Positions 35,491 to 43,713 of a DNA stretch of 64,000 nt are shown in pieces; position 1 is the stretch's first letter, and each line of letters begins with the position of its first letter. A model generated the notes under the pieces. It was not told where the DNA came from. It made no database searches and saw only the letters and a list, made by a program, of their open reading frames with translations. The stretch covers positions 124,001-188,000 of the forward strand of contig JBMOMT010000055.1 of assembly GCA_049324835.1 (NCBI GenBank). The letters run 5' to 3'. This DNA comes from JBMOMT01 sp049324835. GTDB lineage: Bacteria; Chloroflexota; Anaerolineae; CAYNKW01. Both the position numbers and the translations under genes were made by a program.

Positions 35491-36351
35491 TCACTTGAGT
35501 GCGCCAGCGGTCAGCCCCCGGATCAGGTACTTTTGGAAAAAGATGTACACCAGGATGGGCGGCACCACGGCGATGACGATGCCGGCGGTCAGCAGGCTGA
35601 AATCGAGTTGAAAGGTGTTGGCCATAACCATCACGCCCAGCATGACGGTGCGCATCGTTTCCTTCTGGATCATGGTCAACGCCACCAGGTACTCGTTCCA
35701 GAACCAGATAAACTCCAGGATGATCATTGTCACCAGGCCCGGTGCGGCCAGCGGGAGGACGATGCGCCAGTAAGACTGGAACCAGCCGCAGCCGTCGATC
35801 AGGGCGGCTTCCTCGATCTCGATCGGGATCGATTTGTAAAAGCCGGTCAGGATAAAGACACCAAAGGGGATGGTAAAAGCCACGTACAGGGCGATCATGC
35901 CCTGGTAACTGCTCAACAGGTCCATACGGTTGAGCAGGCGGTAGAGCGGAACCAGTGCGATCTGGAGCGGCAGCATCACCCCGGCCAGGAGGAAAAAAAA
36001 GATCGTTCGTTTGCCCGGAAAGCGCAGGCGAGCAAAGGCATAGGCCGCCAGCGACGAGATCGAGACGCTGAGCACGACCGAGACTGTAGACAGGATGATG
36101 CTGTTTTTGTAATAATCGCCCAGATGCGCCTGCTCCCAGACACGGAGGTAGGCGTCAAAGTGTAGCTGCTGCGGCAGGCTCAGCGGGCTGGCGGTGATCT
36201 GGGGCATAGTCTTGAAGGTATTGACGATCAACAAGTAGAACGGGCTGAGCCAGGCCAGGCACAACATCACCACGAGAACCTCCAGGGCCAGGCGTCCAAG
36301 GCGGAAGCGTGGCCAGGAGAGGCGATGGTGGACATTCTTGGCGGTGTTCAT
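35491..36351 (-). CDS. Carbohydrate ABC transporter permease (MalG family)
   Basis: The 286-residue protein has six membrane segments, the N-terminal LSPFYLLIVNTFKT common in MalG-type permeases, and the EAA loop EEAALIDGCGWFQSYWRIVLPLAAPG that docks the ATPase. It ends RGLTAGALK, the family's usual tail. The ATG overlaps the upstream permease stop (ATGA). It imports sugars together with the MalF-like gene and the binding protein; no MsmK-type ATPase is encoded nearby. Confidence 0.94.
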   Translation of the reverse strand: MNTAKNVHHRLSWPRFRLGRLALEVLVVMLCLAWLSPFYLLIVNTFKTMPQITASPLSLPQQLHFDAYLRVWEQAHLGDYYKNSIILSTVSVVLSVSISSLAAYAFARLRFPGKRTIFFFLLAGVMLPLQIALVPLYRLLNRMDLLSSYQGMIALYVAFTIPFGVFILTGFYKSIPIEIEEAALIDGCGWFQSYWRIVLPLAAPGLVTMIILEFIWFWNEYLVALTMIQKETMRTVMLGVMVMANTFQLDFSLLTAGIVIAVVPPILVYIFFQKYLIRGLTAGALK

Positions 36352-37259
36352 ACCTCCTCCTCCCGCGTGGTCCAGTGGATGTACAAGATAGAAAAGACCA
36401 GGATCATCGAGAATAACACCACCGCCATGGCTGCACCGTAGCCCATTTTGTAGTGGCGGAAGGTATTGGCAAACATCCAGGTGGCGATGACTTCGGTGGC
36501 GTGGTTTGGGTTGCCTCGGGTGAGCACAAAAATAAGGTCGAACAGCTTGAGTGCGTCCATGGTCATCCACACCACAACGACGATCGTCGCCTGGCGCACC
36601 AGGGGTACGGTGATCTTGCAAAAGCTCTGCCAGCCGCTGGCGCCATCGACTCGCGCCGCTTCGTACAAGTCGATGGGGATGGCCTGGATGGCCGCGTAAA
36701 AGATGACAATGGCAAAACCCGTAAAACGCCAGATGCCCGGCACCAGGGCCGCCGCAAAGGCGGTGGATCGCTCGCCCAGCCAATCGTGCATCCAGCTTTC
36801 CAGCCCTACGGCCTGGAGCAGCAGGCCGGGCGCATTGATGCGCGGGTTATAAATCCACGACCAGATGGTGCCCACCGCCACCATCGACACCAGGTAGGGC
36901 AAAAAGATGGCCGAGCGGTAAAAGCCGCCGCCGCGCAGGTTGCTGAACAGAGCGGCAAAGCCCAGGCCCAGCGCCGTTGGCGCTATTGCCAGAGCCAGAG
37001 TGGCCGCTATCGAGTTACGCAGCGACAACCGGAACACCTCATCCTGGGTGAACATAGTCACATAGTTGTCCAGCCCGATAAAAGTCATCTCTTTTCCCAG
37101 GCCGTTCCACTCAAAGAAGCCAAAATAGATAGATTGGAGCACCGGCCAGAAAACGAATACCAAATAGATCACCAGCGCCGGCAGCAGGAACAGATAGGCT
37201 GTGCGCATTTCTTGCCAGCGCCGCCGGGGCATTTTCCGTAACTGGAGCCACGCCGACAT
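36348..37259 (-). CDS. Carbohydrate ABC transporter permease (MalF family)
   Basis: The 303-residue channel subunit has LLPALVIYLVFVFWPVLQSI at the N-terminus, FIGLDNYVTMF, and the EAA loop LYEAARVDGASGWQSFCKITVPLV. It pairs with the MalG-like protein. The ATG at 37259 is fixed by GGAGGG upstream; in-frame codons before it are a shadow of the binding-protein gene. It is separated from that gene by a terminator-like hairpin. Confidence 0.94.
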   Translation of the reverse strand: MSAWLQLRKMPRRRWQEMRTAYLFLLPALVIYLVFVFWPVLQSIYFGFFEWNGLGKEMTFIGLDNYVTMFTQDEVFRLSLRNSIAATLALAIAPTALGLGFAALFSNLRGGGFYRSAIFLPYLVSMVAVGTIWSWIYNPRINAPGLLLQAVGLESWMHDWLGERSTAFAAALVPGIWRFTGFAIVIFYAAIQAIPIDLYEAARVDGASGWQSFCKITVPLVRQATIVVVVWMTMDALKLFDLIFVLTRGNPNHATEVIATWMFANTFRHYKMGYGAAMAVVLFSMILVFSILYIHWTTREEEV

Positions 37260-37271
37260 ACTTTGCCCTCC

Positions 37272-37313
37272 AAAAACCAGACCCCAAGGGTCGCTGTGAC
37301 CCTCGGGGTCTGG
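37272..37313 (-). terminator. Intercistronic hairpin with T-run between binding protein and permeases
   Basis: On the minus strand a 14-bp stem with one mismatch (CCAGACCCC-G-AGGG / CCCT-T-GGGGTCTGG, 37300-37313 and 37277-37290), a 9-base loop, and TTTTT right after. It would partly terminate transcripts, giving more binding protein than permease, as is common in ABC operons. Confidence 0.75.
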
Positions 37314-37320
37314 CCCTGCA

Positions 37321-38679
37321 TTACGCTTCGCCCTGGGGCACCCCCACCCAGGGTGTGGTTTCGGCCACCTTTTGGGCGTTGTCCATGGCCTGCTGCACTG
37401 TCTGAGAGCCATTGAGCACCGCCTGGATGTTGGAAAAGATGGCAGTGACCACTTCGGGGTGGAATTCCAGGTCCAGGTGGGCGAACGAGTCGTACTTTTG
37501 CACGACGGCATAGATGTTTTGGGTCAGTTCCGGCAGCGAGTCTTCCGTGCCCTTGACCGTGGGCATAAAGCTGGTGCCCGCCCAGGTCGACTGAATCTCG
37601 GGCGAGATCATAAAGTCCAGCCACTTGGCACCTTCGTCGGGGGCCGGATTCTTGGCGCTGATGCACTGAACCCCCTCTACGTACAGGTCGTTGGCGATGG
37701 GGATATCCTGGTTGACCTGGGGGTACATGAAAAAGCCCAGTTCGTAGGGCGTCGCCATCATGCCTGGCAGGAGCTGCGGCGGCACAAAGCTGTGCAGCAC
37801 CGTCATGCCCACCGTGCCAGAGGCCATCAGCCCCAGCCAGCCAAAGATGTCCAGGCCGTTGATGTCCTCGTTCATGTAGCCCTTGGGGTTAAAAAAGATG
37901 TCGGTCATGATACGATCCAACGCGGACACCACTCCCTTGTCGTTGAGCGGCACCTCACCACGCACCACCTGCTTGCGATAGTCGTTGCCGTTCTCGCGCA
38001 CAACGGCATAGTCCCACCACCACTGCGTCCAGCCGCCTTCCTTGTTGCCCAGGCACAGCGGCAAAAAGCCAGCAGCCTTGATCTTGTCGCAGTAGCCCAG
38101 GAACTCGTCCCAGGTGACAATCTCGGGCGGCTCGATACCGGCCGCCTGGAAGATGGTCTTGTTATAGTAGACGCCAGCGGTGCAGATTTCGGTTGGCACC
38201 GAGTAGTACTTGCCGCCGATGGTGATCACATTGGCGGCCAGATCGACCAGCCGCTCTTTCCACTTGTACTGCTCGTAATAGCTGGAGACGTCGGCAACCA
38301 GCCCTTCTTCCACCAGGAACTTGAGCCAGTTACCCCCGTAGCCGTAAAACAGGTCGGGTGGGTCATCGGAGGCCATGGCCACCTTGATGGTGGATTTATA
38401 GTCCTCGTCGCCGAAAAAGTTCTTTTCTATGGTGATGTTTGTATTCTTTTGTTGGAACTGGTCGACAAAACCCTCGAACGTCGTCTTGACCGGCTCCCAG
38501 AAATATCGATACCACAGGCTGAACGTCACCGGTTCGGGCGGCCTGGTCGCTGCCGCCGTCGGCGCAACAGTGGGCGCCGGAGTGGTCCCGCAGCCAGCGA
38601 GCAACGATGGCGCTACCAGCCCTGCTGTGGCTGCGGCCGACAACTTGAGAAAATCTCGTCTGCGAATTTGGCTGCTCAT
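37321..38679 (-). CDS. Family 1 sugar-binding protein with Tat/lipoprotein signal
   Basis: The 452-residue protein starts MSSQIRRRDFLKLSAAATAG, a twin-arginine signal, followed by the lipobox LLAGC (Cys30) and a Thr/Pro/Ala linker. The mature part has the family 1 fold (FWEPVKTTFEGFVDQFQ, KAAGFLPLCLGNKEGGW). The ATG at 38679 has GGAGGA five bases upstream and is preferred over one four codons earlier. It would capture an oligosaccharide or glycoside outside the membrane for the MalFG-like channel. Confidence 0.92.
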   Translation of the reverse strand: MSSQIRRRDFLKLSAAATAGLVAPSLLAGCGTTPAPTVAPTAAATRPPEPVTFSLWYRYFWEPVKTTFEGFVDQFQQKNTNITIEKNFFGDEDYKSTIKVAMASDDPPDLFYGYGGNWLKFLVEEGLVADVSSYYEQYKWKERLVDLAANVITIGGKYYSVPTEICTAGVYYNKTIFQAAGIEPPEIVTWDEFLGYCDKIKAAGFLPLCLGNKEGGWTQWWWDYAVVRENGNDYRKQVVRGEVPLNDKGVVSALDRIMTDIFFNPKGYMNEDINGLDIFGWLGLMASGTVGMTVLHSFVPPQLLPGMMATPYELGFFMYPQVNQDIPIANDLYVEGVQCISAKNPAPDEGAKWLDFMISPEIQSTWAGTSFMPTVKGTEDSLPELTQNIYAVVQKYDSFAHLDLEFHPEVVTAIFSNIQAVLNGSQTVQQAMDNAQKVAETTPWVGVPQGEA

Positions 38680-38749
38680 TTCTTCCTCCATAGTACTACA
38701 TCGAATCGTATGGAATCTGTTTCGCACCGCGCCTGGTTACGTCTGTCTC

Positions 38750-39664
38750 TCACCCCCCTTCCCGGTCTCTCACCGGGTCCCGCAAGGCCCGATAACCAAT
38801 GACCTGCACACCAGAACGGTGCAGGTAGTTCCGCAACTCGCGGCTGGTGAAAGCTTCATAGTCGGCCACACGGCAGGGCCAATCGGCTGTGATGGCGCGC
38901 AGCTCGGGCGTATCCACCGCCGGGTGCAGGACCAAGTGGGTCAAGCCTGGGGGCAGTCCGCCGAGGGCCTGGCTGGCCAGACCAACCCGGTCATCTGGCC
39001 TATCCAGCGGCATCATGAAGGCGTGATCGGGCAGCGGTATGCCCATCGCCTCCAGTTCGTATACTTTTTCGGCCACCAGATGCGCGGTCTCCCAGTCGAT
39101 GGCCAGCCCCATACCCTGGGCCAGTGCGTACCAGCCGGCGGCGTCTTTGCGCAGCAACATCAGCGGCAGTCGGTTGTCGACCGCCAAACGGGTGTACGCA
39201 GGCAGAAAGCCGGGATGGAGCACAGACAACTGGTGAGAATCGAGATGGGTGATGTCGATTCCAGCGCTGCGAGCGCGTTCCACCTGGGCCAGCAATTCGC
39301 CAGCGACAGCTTCCGGCGTGGCGTGGGCCTGCACGCCAGCCGGGCCAAAGTGAAAATATCCTTCATCGTCGACCAGGCCCGAGGCCGGGTCGCGCGTCGA
39401 GATCGGTCCCCAACGGTAGCTGCGATACTCGCAGGTCAGCGTCAGGTGCACTCCCATGTCCACGGCGCGATGGTCGCGGCAAAAGGCTGCGACCTCTGGA
39501 AACCAGGCACAGGGTACCATGGTCGCCGCCGACGAGACGACGCCGGCGTCCAGCAGATCGGCCAGCGCAGGCAGGGTGGCCTGACACATGCCGATGTCGT
39601 CGGCGTGGACGATCACCACGCGGTCCTGTGCATCAAATCCCAACTCTTTCAGTGCTGGATTCAT
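38750..39664 (-). CDS. ChbG/YdjC-type carbohydrate deacetylase
   Basis: The 304-residue protein has the metal site of the family: VHADDIGM, DMGVHLTLTCE and ITHLDSHQ. ChbG removes an acetyl group from chitooligosaccharides, so the transported sugar may be N-acetylated. It lies 70 bases upstream of the binding-protein gene and after the LacI-type regulator, on the same strand. Substrate is an inference; the family fold and metal residues are clear. Confidence 0.87.
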   Translation of the reverse strand: MNPALKELGFDAQDRVVIVHADDIGMCQATLPALADLLDAGVVSSAATMVPCAWFPEVAAFCRDHRAVDMGVHLTLTCEYRSYRWGPISTRDPASGLVDDEGYFHFGPAGVQAHATPEAVAGELLAQVERARSAGIDITHLDSHQLSVLHPGFLPAYTRLAVDNRLPLMLLRKDAAGWYALAQGMGLAIDWETAHLVAEKVYELEAMGIPLPDHAFMMPLDRPDDRVGLASQALGGLPPGLTHLVLHPAVDTPELRAITADWPCRVADYEAFTSRELRNYLHRSGVQVIGYRALRDPVRDREGG

Positions 39665-39698
39665 TTTGTCCCTCGCCCTGGTATTGCTCTGTGCCCTG

Positions 39699-40733
39699 CT
39701 ATCCACCTTTCGGCACACAGGACTCGCGTTCCACCAATTCCAGATCCAACGCAACCGGCGCATCCGTCTCACGACCAGCAATCAGATCGAGCAGCAAACG
39801 CATGGCTTGCCGACCCAATGCTCCCATGTCCTGCCGCATCGTGGTCAGGGGGGGCTCCAAATAGCTGGCGATGGTGACATCGTCAAAGCCGATCACCGAC
39901 AGATCGTGGGGCACTTGCACCCCTGTCAAACGCGCACCTCGCAAGGCTCCGAATGCCGTCAAGTCATTGAAGCAACAGACCGCCGTGGGAGGATCCGGCA
40001 AGGCAAGAAGGGCCTGCACGCCTTTCATTCCTCCTGTCTCGTGTGCATCCCCTTCGAACGCCAGAACCGGATCCCAGGGGATGCCATGCGTAGCGAGCGC
40101 CCGTCGATACCCCTCCAGCCGGTCGTGGCCGGGCAGTGTCCAGAATGGGGCGCCAATGTGAGCGATACGCCGGTGCCCCAGACGGATCAGATACTCGGTG
40201 GCCGCCTGGGCTCCTGCCACATCGTGAGTCTGCACGACGTAGCGATGGGAGGTCGGCACCAGGGGGCTGATCTGCACGATGGGAATGCCCCACGCCTGGT
40301 GCAACGTTGTCACCTCTGCCCCCAGCACCGAGCTGACCATGACGATACCGTCCACATACCGGTTGTGGAATGTCCTGAGAACGCGGCGTTCTTGCTCCAC
40401 CTCGGCGTAATGAGTGCTGACCAAGACCTCGTAACCAGACGTGCGGGCCAGCTCCTCGATAGACGGCACGACCCGGGCGACCCACATGTCGGACAGGGTG
40501 CGCACCGCCAGGCCCAGGGTATGGGTGCGCCGGGTGACCAGACTGCGGGCGATCACGTTGGGGCTGTAGCCCAGCTCCTGGGCAATATCCAGGATGCGCT
40601 CGCGAGTGGCAGGATGGATGTCGGGATGGTCGTTGAGCGCCCGCGAGACGGTGGCCAGCGACACGCCAGCCTCGCGCGCGATACGTTTGATGGTAACCCG
40701 TTCGGTTGGATTGCCGGTCAAAAGATCTGGCAT
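39699..40733 (-). CDS. LacI-family transcriptional regulator
   Basis: The 344-residue repressor has an N-terminal helix-turn-helix and hinge (TIKRIAREAGVSLATVSRAL, SPNVIARSLVTRRT) and a periplasmic-binding-like sensor domain (LGLAVRTLSD, DGIVMVSSVLG, VIGFDDVTIASYLEPPLTTM). It stands inside the sugar operon, so it probably regulates it through the operator-like sites at 41687-41710, and itself. The inducer is likely the transported sugar. Confidence 0.93.
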   Translation of the reverse strand: MPDLLTGNPTERVTIKRIAREAGVSLATVSRALNDHPDIHPATRERILDIAQELGYSPNVIARSLVTRRTHTLGLAVRTLSDMWVARVVPSIEELARTSGYEVLVSTHYAEVEQERRVLRTFHNRYVDGIVMVSSVLGAEVTTLHQAWGIPIVQISPLVPTSHRYVVQTHDVAGAQAATEYLIRLGHRRIAHIGAPFWTLPGHDRLEGYRRALATHGIPWDPVLAFEGDAHETGGMKGVQALLALPDPPTAVCCFNDLTAFGALRGARLTGVQVPHDLSVIGFDDVTIASYLEPPLTTMRQDMGALGRQAMRLLLDLIAGRETDAPVALDLELVERESCVPKGG

Positions 40734-40775
40734 GATACCCCTGGCTATGCTGGCTCTTGACTATGGCTGCTCTGG

Positions 40776-41561
40776 TCAGGTGTGACTGTGGATGAAGGCG
40801 ATCAGCTCGTCGGCCACGATGTCCTTGTCATAGTCCAGCGGGGCGACGTGGTAGGAATTGGTCAGCCAACTGATCCGCTTGTCGATCGCGCCGATCCGGT
40901 CATAGATCAGTTCGGCGTTGGCGGCCGGTACGACCCCATCGTCGGTCGATTGTATGATCAGGGTTGGGACAGTGATTCGCGGCAACAACTCTTCGACGGC
41001 CTTGGTCAGGCCGAGCACACCGAGGATCGTGTTGGTTGGTCGTTCCAGGTACATCACCTCGACCACATTCGGATCTTTCATCAGCCCAGAAGGAAAGACC
41101 GGGATCATGGGCGGCGCGTCTGCCTGAAGGGCAAGCACAGCAAAGTCCGGGTTGTTGAGGAAAATGGCGCCATTGATCGAAGCGATGCCCCGGAGACTTT
41201 TTCCCTGCGTCGCGCCCAGGTACAGGGTGAGTGTGCCTCCCATCGACAGGCCGGCCACAAAAGTATGGCAGCATCTCTGGGTCAGCAGGTGCAGATGCTC
41301 CACAACGGCGTGCACCCAGTCCAGGGCAGAAGTCCTGGCCATTTCTTCCGGAGTGGTACCGTGCCCCGGCAACAAAGGGGCATAGGCCGTGATACCTGCG
41401 TCTGCCAGGCGGCTGCCGAGGTAGCGCAGGGCATGGCAGCTACCTGCCCAACCATGGACCAACAGGCAACCTATCTCGCCTTTGTCCAAGAAAAACGGTG
41501 CTGCTCCTGGCATGACATAGGCGCTACCTACCGAGGCAAGGTATTCTTCTATGCTCTTCAC
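40776..41561 (-). CDS. Alpha/beta hydrolase (carboxylesterase / monoacylglycerol lipase type)
   Basis: The 261-residue protein shows the oxyanion motif CLLVHGWAGSCHALRYLG, the nucleophilic serine in FVAGLSMGGTLTL, the acid residue in QSTDDGVVPAAN and a terminal histidine (NSYHVAPLDYDKD). It would hydrolyse an ester. I start it at GTG 41561 (GGAG ten bases upstream); a longer in-frame reading would enter the promoter. It is the first gene of the sugar operon. Confidence 0.87.
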   Translation of the reverse strand: MKSIEEYLASVGSAYVMPGAAPFFLDKGEIGCLLVHGWAGSCHALRYLGSRLADAGITAYAPLLPGHGTTPEEMARTSALDWVHAVVEHLHLLTQRCCHTFVAGLSMGGTLTLYLGATQGKSLRGIASINGAIFLNNPDFAVLALQADAPPMIPVFPSGLMKDPNVVEVMYLERPTNTILGVLGLTKAVEELLPRITVPTLIIQSTDDGVVPAANAELIYDRIGAIDKRISWLTNSYHVAPLDYDKDIVADELIAFIHSHT

Positions 41562-41686
41562 ACTCTCGTCTCCGCGTTTACCTGTGGACTGTTGCCAATC
41601 TCCCTCAGCCCTCCAGACACGATGGCTTGGGCGACCTGACGCAATTTCTACCCGCGGACCCGGTTGGACTCTCACCCATGGTATTT

Positions 41687-41710
41687 GTAAGCGTTTCCGG
41701 TAGCGTTTCC
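41687..41710 (-). promoter_or_regulatory. Two tandem LacI-type operator-like sites
   Basis: Two adjacent 12-base boxes, GTAAGCGTTTCC and GGTAGCGTTTCC on the plus strand, each imperfectly palindromic about a central C-G as LacI-family operators are. They lie directly downstream of the -10 box and cover the expected transcription start, a position where a bound repressor would block the polymerase. Confidence 0.6.
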
Positions 41711-41712
41711 AA

Positions 41713-41741
41713 ATTATAACGCAGAAAGATGGGTCTGTCAA
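41713..41741 (-). promoter_or_regulatory. Consensus promoter of the sugar operon
   Basis: On the minus strand TTGACA (41741-41736), a 17-base spacer and TATAAT (41718-41713): a perfect sigma-70-type match. It drives the esterase, LacI, deacetylase, transporter and UROD genes, leaving a leader of about 145 bases before the first start. Confidence 0.85.
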
Positions 41742-41858
41742 GCGCTCAGATTTCCGGGTTTTCGAAATGGACTGGCTGACGCTAAAGCCCAACGCTGGCT
41801 GCGACAGCGGGGAGGGCGGCACGGCCGCCGAGTTCAACCCGGTCGAAAGCCGCGCAAG

Positions 41859-42192
41859 ATGCCGCCCTGGTTAGTCAATGCAGCCTGTCCGACCTGGTGT
41901 CACGATTGCCCCTCCGTTGGCCGACGCCGCCCGGCACGCCCCCTTCTCTCAAACGCCGCTATCGTTCGCACTATGTCTACCTGGCAGCAGTTGTCCGATT
42001 TTGAGGGCCTGCGGCCCGCGCTGGTCCAACGCCTGGGCTGGGTTTCCGGGTGAGGCTTGCGAATGGGGCCGCATCGTTGAACAGACCCCTCGCGGCGTGA
42101 TACTGCGCGAATGTGTTGGTTACGACGAGGCGTTATGGCCGGCCGCCGAGGCCATCGAGCTGCGGCTGCGGCATGGGTATGTGGTCAAGTGA
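41859..42192 (+). pseudogene. Decayed coding remnant of unknown origin
   Basis: Protein-like stretches occur in three plus frames: one with VSRLPLRWPTPPGTPP then KRRYRSHYVYLAAVVRF; one ending LRPALVQRLGWVSG; and one ending WGRIVEQTPRGVILRECVGY then DEALWPAAEAIELRLRHGYV. Each stops after 20-60 codons, as expected for a gene broken by frameshifts. I do not recognise the family. It lies next to the brxF-like remnant and may belong to the same lost island. Confidence 0.35.
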
Positions 42193-42212
42193 GAACCTGA
42201 GGGTACACAGTA

Positions 42213-42240
42213 TTGCCAAAACATAAGGTTATGCTATAAT
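42213..42240 (+). promoter_or_regulatory. Promoter of the candidate small RNA
   Basis: TTGCCA (42213-42218), a 16-base spacer ending TGC, and a perfect TATAAT (42235-42240). The TGC makes it an extended -10 promoter. Transcription should start near 42247, with no open reading frame of note before the terminator. Confidence 0.65.
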
Positions 42241-42246
42241 GTAATA

Positions 42247-42400
42247 GCAGGTCCACAAACTGCACAAAAAAAGGGACGTTGGAGCTTGTCCCTCCGTCCG
42301 TCCCCATATACCATCGGCCTGAGTGAGCAGGCCAACGGCAGGTCGATTCTAACACAAGGCCGCTGTCCTGGCAAATCAGGCGGCGGTTTTTGGTTTTCGA
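42247..42400 (+). ncRNA. Candidate small RNA or leader RNA
   Basis: About 150 bases between a strong promoter and a terminator without a convincing gene. It contains stems GGGAC/GTCCC, GGCCTG/CAGGCC (42316-42321 with 42328-42333), and the terminal hairpin. It does not match tRNA, 4.5S, tmRNA or RNase P patterns that I can recognise. It may be free-standing or the leader of the brxF-like remnant that follows. Confidence 0.45.
42360..42400 (+). terminator. Terminator of the candidate small RNA
   Basis: Stem CCGC/GCGG and CCTG/CAGG with a small internal loop and a six-base apical loop (42360-42386), followed by TTTTTGGTTTT. Confidence 0.65.
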
Positions 42401-42415
42401 ATCACCATTGGAGAT

Positions 42416-42580
42416 TTGTTTAACGTGACCGGGCTCTCACCGACAAAACTCGCTGAACTGGAAGAGCTCTTACCTCATGTCGCCCGACAGTATCACCGGC
42501 TGCTGTTGATCGTGGGGCCGATTGGCTCCGGCAAAACGCCGCTATTGAAGGCGCTATGCCAGCCGCAGCGAGTACTATGA
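42416..42580 (+). pseudogene. Truncated P-loop protein resembling BREX-3 BrxF
   Basis: A TTG start with GGAG five bases upstream opens a 54-codon frame: KLAELEELLPHVARQYHRLL, then LIVGPIGSGKTPLLKALC, and a stop soon after. The RYHRLLLLVGPxGSGKTxLLxAL pattern resembles the start of BrxF, the small P-loop protein of type 3 BREX phage defence, normally about three times longer. Everything after the Walker A is missing, and no other BREX gene is nearby, so it is a remnant. The family call is from memory of the motif. Confidence 0.45.
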
Positions 42581-42780
42581 AGGTTGATCTGTGGCTGCCT
42601 GCGCCGGCCCAGGGGCCGACAGGCCAGGACAAGGGCTGATGCGCGTAGCGTTTGCGGCGTCTTGGGGTTGGAAAATAGATTCTGCGATCTGAGAAGGGAC
42701 AGGTCGTGCGACTGGGCAGCGGTGTCAGTACAGGTCTTGTACGGGCTATCCTGAAGGCAAACTTTGGCAAAGGGGGGCAC

Positions 42781-43554
42781 ATGGGAGACGGTGCTTTGCA
42801 AAACAAGGTGGCAGTGGTGACCGGCGGCGCCAGCGGCATTGGTCGGGCCGTCGCCGAGCGTTGTGCTGCCGATGGCGCTCAGGTGGTCATCGGTGACGTC
42901 CAGGTCGAGGCCGGACGTGCGGTTGCCCGGCGTATTGGAGGGTTGTTTGTGGAGAGTGATCTGAGCCGCCGGGCCGATTGTCAGGCATTGATCGAGTGCG
43001 CACTGGAGGCTTTTGGCGCCGTCCACATTCTGGTCAACAACGCTGGATTCCAGCACATCGATCCCATCGAGGTGTTTCCTGAGGATACCTGGGACAGATT
43101 GTTGGCCGTGATGCTCACTGCCCCGTTTTTGCTCATCAAATACGCCTGGCCGGCGATGAGAGCCCAGAGCTGGGGACGTGTGGTCAACATCGCCTCGATC
43201 CACGGGCTGGTGGCTTCGCCTTTCAAGAGCGCTTACATCACGGCCAAACACGGTCTCGTTGGTCTGACGCGCGTGGCGGCGTTGGAAGGCGGTGAGCACG
43301 GCATCACAGTCAACGCCATCTGCCCGGCCTATGTACGCACGCCCCTGGTTGAGGATCAGATCGCCGACCAGGCGCGCACGCGTGGGCTTTTGCCCGAAAA
43401 CGTCATACAAAACGTGATGTTGGAACCGGCGGCGGTCAAACGGCTCATCGAGCCGGAAGAAGTGGCTGGCCTCGTCGCTTACCTGTGTTCGGAGGCGGCG
43501 GGTGTCGTCACCGGCGCGGCGTGGGCGATGGATTTGGGCTGGACGGCACGCTGA
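42781..43554 (+). CDS. 3-hydroxybutyrate dehydrogenase (SDR family)
   Basis: The 257-residue short-chain dehydrogenase has VVTGGASGIGRAVAE for NAD, LVNNAGFQHIDPIEVFPEDTW, the catalytic Tyr and Lys in SAYITAKHG, and NAICPAYVRTPLVEDQI, which are characteristic of D-3-hydroxybutyrate dehydrogenase. It interconverts 3-hydroxybutyrate and acetoacetate. The ATG at 42781 follows GGGGGG. It is alone on the plus strand. It could link to the acetoacetate made by the BKACE/thiolase genes, though they are 16 kb away. Confidence 0.88.
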   Translation: MGDGALQNKVAVVTGGASGIGRAVAERCAADGAQVVIGDVQVEAGRAVARRIGGLFVESDLSRRADCQALIECALEAFGAVHILVNNAGFQHIDPIEVFPEDTWDRLLAVMLTAPFLLIKYAWPAMRAQSWGRVVNIASIHGLVASPFKSAYITAKHGLVGLTRVAALEGGEHGITVNAICPAYVRTPLVEDQIADQARTRGLLPENVIQNVMLEPAAVKRLIEPEEVAGLVAYLCSEAAGVVTGAAWAMDLGWTAR

Positions 43555-43713
43555 GAATGTGAGCGAACGGTTCTGGGTTGGTCGGGTAAGGGTGGGTCGG
43601 TGCGGCGCCCGGATTGGAGCGGGTGGAGGTGTCGGAGCGAAGGCCGGAGCGGTGAGAAGCGGTGGGCCGTTGGGTGGCCGGAATCGAACGATTCTTGATG
43701 AAGGCAAGTTAGG

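Noticed and set aside
37372..39877. Two plus-strand frames of about 480 codons opposite the sugar-binding protein and the deacetylase
   Set aside because: Same reason: they mirror well-supported minus-strand genes.
42247..42400. A tRNA or SRP RNA in the candidate small-RNA unit
   Set aside because: A GGTCGATTC stretch recalls a T-loop, but no acceptor or anticodon arms pair around it, and the conserved SRP tetraloop sequence is absent.
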